NCBI GenBank assembly: GCA_016201045.1
Contig: JACQDM010000008.1
Location: 186,001 to 250,000, forward strand
Length of the DNA: 64,000 nucleotides
Direction of reading: 5' to 3'
Origin: Afipia sp.
GTDB taxonomy: Bacteria > Pseudomonadota > Alphaproteobacteria > Rhizobiales > Xanthobacteraceae
Every line of letters begins with the position of its first letter. The first letter of the stretch is position 1. Below the pieces are notes generated by a model, which saw only the letters and a list, made by a program, of their open reading frames with translations, ran no database searches and was not told the DNA's origin. Below are positions 45,714 to 54,032 of this stretch, in pieces. Both the position numbers and the translations under genes were made by a program.

Positions 45714-46118
45714 TTGTTCTTGCGGATCGGTTCAGATCAGCGGATTTTCGATGAGAAAACTCTGACGAATACCGACACGTATGGCTATCCGAAATGCGCT
45801 TATGCGGCGTTAGCGATGGCCCACATACAGCCCTCGGAGGTGATTTCACCCAAAGCAAATTGGGCGTTGGTCGATGTCGTGTTGGACAACGGTGAGAGAC
45901 GATGCGCGTACGCAATCGGTATGTGGAACGGAAAGCGGCGGGTCGGATTCAGATGGAATGGCAAAAAAGATAATCCGATCGGTAACCCGCAGAGCAGAGG
46001 ACTGCCAACATGGACAATGCTTGACGACGCTCTTCATCAAGCCGTGCTTGCGGAAGTAAAAAGCAAAAATCCAGGCAAGGCAGGAATCATGCAGGCTTTT
46101 TTAGGCGAGCCCGTTTGA
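45714..46118 (+). CDS. Unrecognised protein, lower-GC gene
   Basis: A 134-residue reading frame with plausible protein character: PKCAYAALAMAHIQPSEV, NWALVDVVLDNGERRCAYAIGMWNGKRRVGFRWNG, and a C-terminal helix. It starts with TTG at 45714; an ATG at 45816 is the alternative and would remove 34 residues. GC content is about 51%, well below its neighbours, and the preceding 50 bases are AT-rich. This suggests a horizontally acquired gene. No family was recognised, and no mobility gene is adjacent. Expression is uncertain. Confidence 0.45.
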   Translation: MFLRIGSDQRIFDEKTLTNTDTYGYPKCAYAALAMAHIQPSEVISPKANWALVDVVLDNGERRCAYAIGMWNGKRRVGFRWNGKKDNPIGNPQSRGLPTWTMLDDALHQAVLAEVKSKNPGKAGIMQAFLGEPV

Positions 46119-46130
46119 GCCTTGCCGGTC

Positions 46131-46145
46131 ATAGGGTGAACCTAT
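46131..46145. promoter_or_regulatory. ATAGG-N5-CCTAT site upstream of tupB
   Basis: ATAGG (46131-46135), five bases, CCTAT (46141-46145), ending 70 bases before the tupB ATG. The same arrangement occurs upstream of tupA at 47807-47821. A shared operator is inferred. Confidence 0.45.
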
Positions 46146-46215
46146 AGCAGGCACCTTCGTGCCGTCGCAGAAATGGCGCATGGAATTTGCTGCACCGACC
46201 CGCTAGAAGCCACAC

Positions 46216-46914
46216 ATGAACGACTTCTGGCACGCGCTTGCGACGGCACTCACACTCATCCGCAATCTGGATCCCGCAATTGCGGAGATCGTTGCTTTGT
46301 CGTTGCGCGTCAGCCTCACGGCCAGCGTGATCGCAATGCTGCTTGGCGCGCCGCTCGGCGCCATTCTGGCCGTAGCGCGATTTCGCGGGCGGCAAGGCGC
46401 AATCGTATTTGCGAACGCGCTGCTTGGATTACCGCCCGTGGTGGCGGGCCTTGCAATTTATCTGCTGTTGTCGCGTTCGGGTCCACTCGGTGCAGCCGGA
46501 TTGCTGTTCACGCCAACGGCGATGATTATCGCGCAGGTCGTGCTTGTCACACCGATCATTGCTGTTTTGGTGCACCGCCCGATGTCATTGCTGTGGGCGG
46601 AGTATGGCGACCTGATGCAATCCGACGGGCTGTCCAAGATTCACAGCATGCGTCTGCTGTTTTCAATCGGGCGCACGTCGCTGCTGACGGCATTTCTTGC
46701 TGCGTTCGGCCGTGCCATCGCCGAAGTCGGTGCCATTATCGTTGTCGGCGGCAATATCGACGGCTTCACGCGCACGATGACGACAGCCATCGCGCTGGAA
46801 ACCGGCAAGGGCGATCTTCCGCTCGCGCTGGGTCTCGGCATCATTCTGCTGACGATCAGCGGGATCGTCAGCACGGTTGCGTTTCTGCTAGTTGCCGGAG
46901 TTCGGGAAGAATAG
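46216..46914 (+). CDS. tupB: Tungstate-type ABC transporter permease
   Basis: A 232-residue inner-membrane permease with about five to six helices. It resembles TupB: SLRVSLTASVIAMLLGAPLGAILA, FANALLGLPPVVAGLAIYLLLSRSGPLG near residues 70-97, and a cytoplasmic EAA-type loop FGRAIAEVGAIIVVGGNI near 170-188. It would form the channel for tungstate (or molybdate) uptake with TupA and an ATPase. No ATPase gene is nearby. Its end overlaps the convergent tupA by 27 bases. Confidence 0.88.
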   Translation: MNDFWHALATALTLIRNLDPAIAEIVALSLRVSLTASVIAMLLGAPLGAILAVARFRGRQGAIVFANALLGLPPVVAGLAIYLLLSRSGPLGAAGLLFTPTAMIIAQVVLVTPIIAVLVHRPMSLLWAEYGDLMQSDGLSKIHSMRLLFSIGRTSLLTAFLAAFGRAIAEVGAIIVVGGNIDGFTRTMTTAIALETGKGDLPLALGLGIILLTISGIVSTVAFLLVAGVREE

Positions 46915-47700
46915 TTCCTCACCGCCGACCTTATAATCCGCGATGGTTTTCTGTCCGTCCTGCGACACCAGCCAATCGACGAAGGCCTGCCCGTCTTTCT
47001 CTTTGACGCTGGAAAACTTCGCCGGATTCACCAGCATCACGCCGTATTGGTTGAACAGCCGCTTGTCGCCCTGAACGACGATAGCGAGATCGCCGCGATT
47101 CTTGAACGACAGCCAGGTGCCGCGATCCGACAGCGTGTAGGCATTGGTCGCCGAAGCCATGTTCAGCGTCGGTCCCATGCCCTGCCCGATCTCGCGATAC
47201 CACGTGCCCTTGCCCTGCTCGACATCGACGCCCGCAGCTTTCCAGTAACGCAGCTCGGCGGCATTGGTACCGGATTTGTCGCCGCGCGAAATGAACGGCG
47301 ATTTGGTATCGGCGATGGCTTTGAGCGCAGCGGTGACATCCTTGCCGCCGGAAATTTTCGCGGGATCCGATTTCGGGCCGATCACGACGAAGTCGTTGTA
47401 CATCACGTCCTGACGCTTGGTCGAAAAGCCCTCGCCGAGGAATTTTTCTTCGGCAACCTTGTCGTGAACGAACACAACGTCCGCATCGCCGCGCCGGCCG
47501 ATGTCGAGCGCCTGTCCGGTGCCGACGGCGACAACCTTCACGCTGATTCCGGTTTTCTCGGTGAACTTCGGCAACAGGAATCCGAACAGACCGGATTGCT
47601 CGGTCGATGTGGTGGAGGAAACGGTGATGAAGCGATCCTGCGCGAATGACGGAGTGCCAAGCAACAGGCTGGCGGCAACAAGAACGCTGACGTGTTTCAT
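46888..47700 (-). CDS. tupA: Tungstate-type substrate-binding protein
   Basis: A 270-residue periplasmic protein. The signal peptide is MKHVSVLVAASLLLGTPSFAQ; the mature start FITVSSTTSTEQSGLFGFLLPKF has the TupA TTST-x-x-SGL anion site. GQALDIGRRGDADVVFVHD and FISRGDKSGTNAAELRYW are also typical, the latter being a second oxyanion contact. It delivers tungstate to TupB. ATG 47700 is chosen for the signal peptide. It is convergent with tupB, an unusual arrangement, and has a long 239-bp upstream region with an inverted repeat. Confidence 0.9.
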   Translation of the reverse strand: MKHVSVLVAASLLLGTPSFAQDRFITVSSTTSTEQSGLFGFLLPKFTEKTGISVKVVAVGTGQALDIGRRGDADVVFVHDKVAEEKFLGEGFSTKRQDVMYNDFVVIGPKSDPAKISGGKDVTAALKAIADTKSPFISRGDKSGTNAAELRYWKAAGVDVEQGKGTWYREIGQGMGPTLNMASATNAYTLSDRGTWLSFKNRGDLAIVVQGDKRLFNQYGVMLVNPAKFSSVKEKDGQAFVDWLVSQDGQKTIADYKVGGEELFFPNSGN

Positions 47701-47803
47701 CGGTATTCCTTGTTTTGCAGTTCGAGTCGATAGATGCACCGACGCGCGCCGATCAATCAAATGAAAAAATCGCGGCGCGATGACCTGTCGCGGACGCAAA
47801 GCC

Positions 47804-47824
47804 GACATAGGACGAGCCTATGTC
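47804..47824. promoter_or_regulatory. Inverted repeat with ATAGG-N5-CCTAT upstream of tupA
   Basis: GACATAGG (47804-47811), five bases, CCTATGTC (47817-47824), a perfect 8-bp dyad. Its inner part matches the tupB site at 46131-46145. A further ATAGGAC half-site starts at 47828. The position, about 105 bases upstream of the tupA ATG, fits an operator. Confidence 0.5.
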
Positions 47825-47890
47825 CCGATAGGACGGACCAATGTTCTCACACGCATCGTTACGATGCGATCGTCGCGGCCTCGCAATGAA

Positions 47891-47916
47891 AAAGGCCGCT
47901 CTTTCGAGCGGCCTTT
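47891..47916. terminator. Bidirectional-type terminator after pckA
   Basis: A perfect 11-bp stem, AAAGGCCGCTC (47891-47901) with GAGCGGCCTTT (47906-47916), closes a TTTC loop. On the minus strand it lies 24 bases past the pckA stop and ends in T residues. Confidence 0.8.
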
Positions 47917-47939
47917 CGATCGGAAGAATTCGCGAACGA

Positions 47940-49556
47940 TTATTCTGCCGCGAGCTTCAGGTCCGGTGCCGCCGCCTTCACGTCGGCATCGACATGGCTT
48001 TCGTACTTCTCGAAGTTCTTGGCGAACATGCCGACGAGCTTGCGCGCGGTGACGTCGAACTCGGCCTTGTCCTTCCAAGTGTTGACCGGATCGAGAATTT
48101 CGGACGGCACGCCGTCGAGCTTGGCCGGCACCGCGAAGCCGAAATATTTGTCGGTGCGGAACTCGACATTGCGCAGCGAGCCGTTGAGCGCAGCGGTGAG
48201 CAGCGCGCGCGTGACCTTGATCGGCATGCGGTTGCCGACGCCGTATTTGCCGCCGGTCCAGCCGGTGTTGACCAGCCAGCAATCGACATTGTGCTTGGCG
48301 ATGAGGTCGCGCAGCAGCTTGCCGTATTCGCTCGGATGCAGCGGCAGGAACGGCGAGCCGAAGCAGGTCGAGAATTCAGGAACCGGCTCGTTGCCGAGAC
48401 CGCGCTCGGTCCCCGCGACCTTCGCAGTGTAACCGGAGAGGAAATGATACATCGCCTGCGCCGGCGTCAGCTTGGCAATCGGCGGCAATACGCCGAAGGC
48501 GTCGGCGGCAAGCATCACCAGATTCTTCGGATGGCCGGCACGGCCGGTGCGCGAAGCGTTCGGAATGAAGTCGAGCGGATAGGCCGAGCGCGTGTTCTCG
48601 GTCTTGGAGCCGTCGTCAAAATCCGGTACGCGCGTGACCGGATCGAGCACGACGTTTTCCAGCACCGTGCCGAAGCGCGTGGAAGCCGCGAAAATGTCCG
48701 GCTCGGCTTCTTTCGACAGCTTGATGGTCTTGGCGTAGCAGCCGCCTTCGAAATTGAAGATACCGTCCTTGCCCCAGCCGGTTTCGTCGTCGCCGATCAG
48801 CGTGCGGTTCGGATCGGCGGAGAGCGTCGTCTTGCCGGTGCCCGAAAGGCCGAAGAAAACTGCGCTGTCGCCGTTCGGGCCGACGTTGGCCGAACAGTGC
48901 ATCGACATCACGCCCTTCCTGGGCAGGTAATAATTCAGCGTCGTGAACACCGACTTCTTTATTTCGCCGGCATATTGCGAGCCGCCGATCAGCACGATCT
49001 TGCGCGCGAAATCGATGGCGACGACGTTTTCGGATTTGCAGCCGTGACGCTTCGGATCGGCTTTGAAGGATATCAGATCAACGATGTTCATCTCGGGAAC
49101 GTAGGAGGCCAGCTCCTTCAGTTCGGGACGGATCAGCATCGTGCGGATGAAGAGGGAGTGCCAGGCGAGTTCGGTGAAAACGCGAACCTTGATGCGATTC
49201 TCAGGATCGGCGCCGCCGTAGAGATCCTGCGCAAAGAGATTTTTGCCTTCGGCGTGTTTCAGGAAGTCCTGATAGAGGGTTTCGAACTGCTCGGGCGTGA
49301 TCGACTGGTTGTTGGCCCACCACATCGTCTTGTCGGTGGAGGCGTCGCGAACGGTGAATTTGTCTTTCGGCGAGCGGCCGGTGAAAACGCCGGTTTCCGC
49401 GCACAGCGCGCCGCCGTCGGTCAATTCGCCTTCGTTGTTCTTGAGGGCATGCTCGTAGAGCGCCGAAGTGCCGAGGTTCCAGTTCAGGCTTCCGAGATTT
49501 TTGAAGCCGAATTTGTCGGCGCCGAAGGCACCGTTGCGCACGCCAGTCTCTTTCAC
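47940..49556 (-). CDS. pckA: Phosphoenolpyruvate carboxykinase (ATP)
   Basis: A 538-residue ATP-dependent PEP carboxykinase that converts oxaloacetate to phosphoenolpyruvate, the entry step of gluconeogenesis. The P-loop is [13 protein letters not shown] near residue 240; other motifs are TGRSPKDKF near 60, [10 protein letters not shown] near 225 and [13 protein letters not shown]-like [16 protein letters not shown]. The GTG start at 49556 has a GGGAG site; upstream in-frame codons lack support. It stands next to HugZ and divergent from the ChvI-ChvG operon, as in many Hyphomicrobiales, in which ChvI regulates pckA. Confidence 0.96.
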   Translation of the reverse strand: MKETGVRNGAFGADKFGFKNLGSLNWNLGTSALYEHALKNNEGELTDGGALCAETGVFTGRSPKDKFTVRDASTDKTMWWANNQSITPEQFETLYQDFLKHAEGKNLFAQDLYGGADPENRIKVRVFTELAWHSLFIRTMLIRPELKELASYVPEMNIVDLISFKADPKRHGCKSENVVAIDFARKIVLIGGSQYAGEIKKSVFTTLNYYLPRKGVMSMHCSANVGPNGDSAVFFGLSGTGKTTLSADPNRTLIGDDETGWGKDGIFNFEGGCYAKTIKLSKEAEPDIFAASTRFGTVLENVVLDPVTRVPDFDDGSKTENTRSAYPLDFIPNASRTGRAGHPKNLVMLAADAFGVLPPIAKLTPAQAMYHFLSGYTAKVAGTERGLGNEPVPEFSTCFGSPFLPLHPSEYGKLLRDLIAKHNVDCWLVNTGWTGGKYGVGNRMPIKVTRALLTAALNGSLRNVEFRTDKYFGFAVPAKLDGVPSEILDPVNTWKDKAEFDVTARKLVGMFAKNFEKYESHVDADVKAAAPDLKLAAE

Positions 49557-49617
49557 GAAACATCTCCCTCTAAACCGCTTGTCGTCCGGCGCATGTGTCA
49601 GCGCGCCTGTCGCGGAT

Positions 49618-49640
49618 GCCCGGCCATCATATCGCCGGGC
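49618..49640. promoter_or_regulatory. Hairpin in the pckA leader
   Basis: GCCCGGC (49618-49624) pairs with GCCGGGC (49634-49640) over a 9-nt loop. It lies between the proposed pckA promoter and its GTG start and could affect message stability. Confidence 0.35.
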
Positions 49641-49655
49641 TGTCATCCGGGCGAC

Positions 49656-49684
49656 TTAATAGTGTCCAACGCCTACCTTGCCAA
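49656..49684 (-). promoter_or_regulatory. Probable pckA promoter
   Basis: On the minus strand TTGGCA (49684-49679) and TATTAA (49661-49656) are 17 bases apart, giving a start near 49649 and a leader of about 93 nt. Confidence 0.5.
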
Positions 49685-49769
49685 GCCGATCCTTCAGGAA
49701 TTGGTTTATGGAGGGGAGAATTGACCCCGATCGAAGCCGATTTTTCAATGAATCGCGCCGCTTGAGCGA

Positions 49770-50510
49770 TCAGTTCGGTTTTTGGCGGGCCTCGTTTGCT
49801 AGCGCTTTCAAAGTCTGCCGCAGTGCGGCCCCGCTCACGATGCGCTGCGGAAAATCGAGCCTCAGGACACGGCTTCCGTCCTGCATGTCGAGGCCTGCAG
49901 CATCGCAACCCGTTGCGCGCCACTCGCCATCTTCAGCTCCCAGCAATTTCGTCGCGTAGAGGTTCATGGTGTCGGCGTGTTCGGCATTCATGTGCGCCAG
50001 AATGTCGGGCTCGGATGCGATCAGTTCATCCGCGCCGCCGAGATTGGTGAGAACGTCCTGCGGTTTGAGATCGACGATGCGGCCGAAACCCGCAACGAGA
50101 TGCACGCCTTTGACCACAATGCGAAAGAACGCGAAATCGCCGAAGCCCGCGAACATCTCGGCGGAAGGATGCACGGCAAGATAACGCCGCCGCAAAACAT
50201 CTTTGTCGCCGCCTGCCTGCTCGGCCACGCCGCCGACCATGATGCGCGCGCCTTCCAGGGGGTCACCGGGTGCGCGCTCGTCCAGCATCAACGACACGCG
50301 CGCATCCGCGAGGATGTTCCTGGTATGAATGGCGAGCTTCGAGATCAGCAGAATGGGCGAGCCGTCATGGGCGGACGCGACATTCACCAGCGAACAATAA
50401 GGATCGCCCGATCCCGGCGTCAGCGTCGCCAATGCGCCCTGACGGCTTCGCCGCAACAGCGACCGCGCGATGTCCGGAGGTTTGCGGTCGATATTTTCAT
50501 CCATCGGCAT
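49770..50510 (-). CDS. HugZ-like haem utilisation / PNPOx-fold protein with DUF2470
   Basis: A 246-residue protein. The N-terminal FMN-binding split-barrel domain (about 12-145) has ARSLLRRSRQGALATLTPGSGDPYCSLVNVASAHDGSPILLISKLAIHTRNI. The C-terminal DUF2470 domain (about 165-245) starts HMNAEHADTMNLYA. The arrangement is that of the HugZ/HutZ haem-degrading family, but the C-terminal haem-ligand His of HugZ is not evident, so haem oxygenation is unproved. It is divergent from chvI; the shared 247-bp gap contains an AAAAG-GGTT-CTTTT inverted repeat. Confidence 0.8.
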   Translation of the reverse strand: MPMDENIDRKPPDIARSLLRRSRQGALATLTPGSGDPYCSLVNVASAHDGSPILLISKLAIHTRNILADARVSLMLDERAPGDPLEGARIMVGGVAEQAGGDKDVLRRRYLAVHPSAEMFAGFGDFAFFRIVVKGVHLVAGFGRIVDLKPQDVLTNLGGADELIASEPDILAHMNAEHADTMNLYATKLLGAEDGEWRATGCDAAGLDMQDGSRVLRLDFPQRIVSGAALRQTLKALANEARQKPN

Positions 50511-50549
50511 GGCCTAAATCGATTCATGGAACCGGCAATTTTCCGGCTG

Positions 50550-50581
50550 AAAAGGGTTCTTTTTGCGGATAGGGCACCTAT
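50550..50581. promoter_or_regulatory. Two inverted repeats in the hugZ/chvI divergent gap
   Basis: AAAAG-GGTT-CTTTT occurs at 50550-50563 and ATAGG-GCA-CCTAT at 50569-50581. They lie about 50 bases upstream of the haem-type gene and 180 upstream of chvI. The second resembles the tup sites but with a 3-base spacer. An iron-responsive or other operator is possible. Confidence 0.3.
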
Positions 50582-50757
50582 ATAGCCCGGAATAGCGGGA
50601 AAATTGCCACACCCGGAACACGGTCACATTTCAGCCCAGCTTGCATTGCTCGTTGGCAGCCTCGTCAAGCACATCAACGCCTTGTTTGGCAGCATCACGG
50701 TTTCAATCGGTAGCGCGACCGCCACTGCGTTCACCTCCAGACTCGGAAAGCAGGCTC

Positions 50758-51462
50758 ATGCCCACAATCGCCCTCGTCGATGACGACCGCAACATTCTCA
50801 CCTCGGTTTCGATCGCGCTGGAAGCCGAAGGCTATCGCATCATGACCTACACGGACGGCGCCTCCGCTCTCGAAGGCTTCAAGACCTCGCCGCCGGACAT
50901 GGCGATCCTCGATATCAAGATGCCGCGCATGGACGGCATGGAGACACTGCGCCGTCTTCGCCAGAAATCCGATCTGCCGGTGATCTTCCTCACCTCCAAG
51001 GATGAGGAAATAGACGAATTGTTCGGCCTGAAAATGGGCGCCGACGACTTCATCCGCAAACCGTTCTCGCAGCGCTTGCTGGTCGAGCGTGTGAAGGCTG
51101 TTTTGCGCCGCGCGGTGCCGAAAGATCCGGCCTCCGCGCAGCAGAAGGAAATGGACGCAAAGGCTCTCGAGCGCGGATTGCTGCGCATGGACCCCGAACG
51201 TCACACCTGCACCTGGAAGAACGAGCCGGTCACTTTGACCGTCACCGAATTCCTGATCCTTCAGGCGCTCGCCACGCGCCCCGGCGTCGTCAAAAGCCGC
51301 AACGCGCTGATGGATGCGGCCTATGACGATCAGGTCTATGTCGACGACCGCACCATCGACAGCCACATCAAGCGCCTGCGCAAGAAGTTCAAAGGCGCGG
51401 ACGACGATTTCGACATGATCGAAACGCTGTACGGCGTCGGTTACCGCTTCAAGGAAGCCTGA
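50758..51462 (+). CDS. chvI: Two-component response regulator ChvI
   Basis: A 234-residue OmpR-family response regulator. The receiver domain (about 1-115) has the acidic pair VDDD at residues 7-9, phospho-acceptor in [12 protein letters not shown] near residue 55, and the TSKDEE/KPFS conserved Thr and Lys. The winged-helix DNA-binding domain (about 135-234) has [13 protein letters not shown] and [18 protein letters not shown]. With ChvG it controls envelope, exopolysaccharide and acid responses. ATG 50758 gives the family start; upstream in-frame codons are not needed. It lies 110 bases before chvG. Confidence 0.95.
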   Translation: MPTIALVDDDRNILTSVSIALEAEGYRIMTYTDGASALEGFKTSPPDMAILDIKMPRMDGMETLRRLRQKSDLPVIFLTSKDEEIDELFGLKMGADDFIRKPFSQRLLVERVKAVLRRAVPKDPASAQQKEMDAKALERGLLRMDPERHTCTWKNEPVTLTVTEFLILQALATRPGVVKSRNALMDAAYDDQVYVDDRTIDSHIKRLRKKFKGADDDFDMIETLYGVGYRFKEA

Positions 51463-51572
51463 GACTTAGATTGGACCGTGAGGCTGGCTCAATCGGCATC
51501 GCTGGGATGAGCCCTGCGATGACAAACAGTGCTATAAGAAGCCTGACATCGAAACCACCAAGCGGTTAACCA

Positions 51573-53381
51573 TTGCTCGATCGCACGCAGCATGAGGCAA
51601 GCCCGCAGGCCGACGAGGCTTCGCCCCCGCTCGCCCCTGAGGCTGAAATCGTCGCGCCGACCGCCGGACAAAGCGGGCCCGGCCTGTTCCGCCGCGCCGG
51701 AAAATATTTCGCGTCACTGACGTTTTCGAGTCTCACGCGCCGCATCGTTTCGCTCAATCTCATCGGCCTCGCAGCCCTCGTGATCGGCATTCTCTATCTG
51801 TCGCAATTCCGCGCCGGATTGATCGACGCGCGGGCGCAGAGCCTGCTGGTGCAGGCCGAAATCATTTCCGGCGCGATCGCCGCGTCTGCGACGGTCGAAA
51901 CCAACACCATCACCGTCGATCCCGATCGCCTGCTCGATCTGAAGCCGGGCGAATCCTACGGCCCGAACGACGACGCGCTGTCGGGCCTCGACTTCCCCAT
52001 CAATCCCGAGCGCGTCGCACCCGTGCTGCGGCGGCTGATTTCGCCGACCAAGACGCGCGCGCGCATCTACGACCGCGACGGCGTGCTCATTCTCGACAGC
52101 CGCAATCTCTACGAGCGCGGCGACGTACTGCGTTTCGAGCTGCCGCCGCCGACCGTCGAGAAGCCCGGCATCGCCGAGCGCGCGATGATCGCGTTCCGCA
52201 CCTGGCTCAATCGCGGCGACCTGCCGCTGTATCGCGAACTCGGTCCCGAAAACGGCAACGGCTATCAGGAAGTGCAGCGCGCGCTCGATGGCAAGAAAGA
52301 CGCGATGGTGCGCATCAACGATCGCGGCGAAGTCATCGTTTCGGTCGCCGTGCCCGTCCAGCGATTTAGAGCCGTGCACGGCGCGCTGATGCTGTCGACG
52401 CAAGGCGACGACATCGACAAGATGGTCACCGCCGAACGCCTCGCCATTCTCAAAGTGTTCGGCATCGCCGCCGCCGTCATGGTCGTTCTGTCGCTCTTGC
52501 TGGCAAGCACCATCGCAGGTCCGGTTCGGCGTTTGGCGGATTCCGCCGAGCGCGTCCGCCGCCGCATCAAGACGCGCGTGGAGATTCCGGATTTCTCAGC
52601 GCGCGGCGACGAGATCGGCCATCTGTCCGGCGCGCTGCGCGACATGACCGATGCGCTTTACAACCGCATCGAAGGCATCGAGCGTTTCGCGGCCGACGTC
52701 GCACATGAATTGAAAAACCCGCTCACCTCGATGCGTTCGGCGGTCGAGACGCTGCCGCTGGCAAAATCCGACGACAGCCGCTCGCGGCTTCTTGCGGTGA
52801 TCGAACACGACGTGCGCAGGCTCGACCGGCTGATCTCCGACATTTCCGATGCGAGCCGCCTCGACGCCGAGTTGCAGCGGCAGGATGCGGAGCCGGTCAA
52901 TTTGCGCCGCCTGCTGGAAGCGCTCACCTCGATGGCCAACGAGACGCAGCACGGCACCGCCGTGAAGGTCGAAGCGTATTTCGAGGGCAATCCGAACGAC
53001 AGCTTCTCGGTGCCGGGACACGATTCGCGGCTCGGCCAGATCGTCTCCAATCTGTTGTCCAACGCGCAATCGTTCTCGCCGCCGGATGGAATTGTGCGGC
53101 TGGGCTGCCGCCGCGTGCGCAATGAGATCGAAATCACCGTCGACGACAACGGCAAGGGCATCCGTCCCGGCGCGCTGGAGAAAATCTTCGAGCGCTTCTA
53201 CACCGACCGCCCCGATCAGGGCTTCGGACAGAATTCGGGACTCGGTTTGTCGATCTCGAAACAGATCGTCGAAGCGCATGGCGGACGGATCTGGGCGGAG
53301 AACCGTCCGGGTCCCGTCGATGCCGAAGGCGATGCGCGCATTGCCGGCGCGCGCTTCGTGGTGCGGCTGCCGGCCATATGA
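51573..53381 (+). CDS. chvG: Sensor histidine kinase ChvG
   Basis: A 602-residue sensor kinase. It has a cytoplasmic N-terminal region (about 1-50), a first membrane helix near 60-80 (IVSLNLIGLAALVIGILYLS), a large periplasmic stimulus-sensing domain (about 85-290), a second helix near 300-318, HAMP (about 320-370), the phospho-acceptor VAHELKNPLTS near residue 380, and an ATPase domain with N-box LLSNAQSF, G1 DDNGKGI and G2 GLGLSI. The start is TTG at 51573, just after an in-frame stop at 51567; the first internal Met is too far inside. It overlaps hprK by four bases. Confidence 0.95.
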   Translation: MLDRTQHEASPQADEASPPLAPEAEIVAPTAGQSGPGLFRRAGKYFASLTFSSLTRRIVSLNLIGLAALVIGILYLSQFRAGLIDARAQSLLVQAEIISGAIAASATVETNTITVDPDRLLDLKPGESYGPNDDALSGLDFPINPERVAPVLRRLISPTKTRARIYDRDGVLILDSRNLYERGDVLRFELPPPTVEKPGIAERAMIAFRTWLNRGDLPLYRELGPENGNGYQEVQRALDGKKDAMVRINDRGEVIVSVAVPVQRFRAVHGALMLSTQGDDIDKMVTAERLAILKVFGIAAAVMVVLSLLLASTIAGPVRRLADSAERVRRRIKTRVEIPDFSARGDEIGHLSGALRDMTDALYNRIEGIERFAADVAHELKNPLTSMRSAVETLPLAKSDDSRSRLLAVIEHDVRRLDRLISDISDASRLDAELQRQDAEPVNLRRLLEALTSMANETQHGTAVKVEAYFEGNPNDSFSVPGHDSRLGQIVSNLLSNAQSFSPPDGIVRLGCRRVRNEIEITVDDNGKGIRPGALEKIFERFYTDRPDQGFGQNSGLGLSISKQIVEAHGGRIWAENRPGPVDAEGDARIAGARFVVRLPAI

Positions 53382-53824
53382 CTTCAAACGATAGCGCGAG
53401 TATCCACGCCTCGGCCGTCGTCTCAGCCGATCGAATCGTCCTGATTCGCGGCCCGTCAGGCTCCGGCAAATCGCGGCTTGCCTTCGCGCTGATCCTTGCC
53501 GGGCGCGCCGGAGTGATTCCGCCGACGACTTTGGTCGGCGACGACCGCATTATTCTTTCGGCTAAGAATGGTGTGCTTCACGCGCGCGGCGTGCCGGAAC
53601 TCAACGGCAAGATCGAAATCTACGGACTTGGAATCCGACACTGCGAAAGCACGAATGTCGGCAGCGTTGCTTTGGTCGTCGACCTCGACGCGAGCGACGC
53701 CGAACGGCTTCCGCCGCCGAAGGCCCTGAAAACCAGCGTGGAAGGCGTGGAATTGCCGCGAATTCCGGTCGCAAAGGGCCACGATCCCCTGCCTTTGGTC
53801 GTAGCCTTTCTTACCACAACTTAA
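53378..53824 (+). CDS. hprK: Short HPr kinase/phosphorylase
   Basis: A 148-residue HPr kinase of the short alphaproteobacterial type, which lacks the N-terminal domain of the Firmicute enzyme. The P-loop is GPSGSGKSRLA near residue 25, the acidic Mg/substrate segment is VGDDRI near 53, and ALVVDLDASDAERLPPP is a conserved C-terminal strand. It phosphorylates HPr on serine and can reverse it, integrating with the ChvG/ChvI system. It overlaps chvG by four bases (ATGA). Confidence 0.93.
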   Translation: MTSNDSASIHASAVVSADRIVLIRGPSGSGKSRLAFALILAGRAGVIPPTTLVGDDRIILSAKNGVLHARGVPELNGKIEIYGLGIRHCESTNVGSVALVVDLDASDAERLPPPKALKTSVEGVELPRIPVAKGHDPLPLVVAFLTTT

Positions 53825-53828
53825 CGTT

Positions 53829-53875
53829 CCAAAGCCCGGCGCGGCCCGTACCTGCCATTGCCGGATGGGCTTTGG
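53829..53875. repeat. Inverted repeat between hprK and the EIIA gene
   Basis: CCAAAGCCC (53829-53837) pairs with GGGCTTTGG (53867-53875), with GC-rich sequence between. It begins five bases past the hprK stop and may end or attenuate the chvI-chvG-hprK message before the PTS genes. The rest of the 208-bp gap has a C-rich tract and the EIIA ribosome binding site. Confidence 0.4.
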
Positions 53876-54032
53876 TAACCACATAGGCCCCATACTCGAT
53901 ATTGACCCGGACACCACACCCCCAATGTTTTCAGGGGGTACGCGGCATATTCCCCCCTTGTGCCGGGACCGTGGATGGTCAACATGTCGCCCGTTCGTGC
54001 GGTGCACCAAAAGCGCCCGCGAGGAGTCTTCG

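Noticed and set aside
47841-49724. Long plus-strand open frame (627 codons) opposite pckA
   Set aside because: Antisense shadow of pckA; the pckA protein has full P-loop and family motifs.
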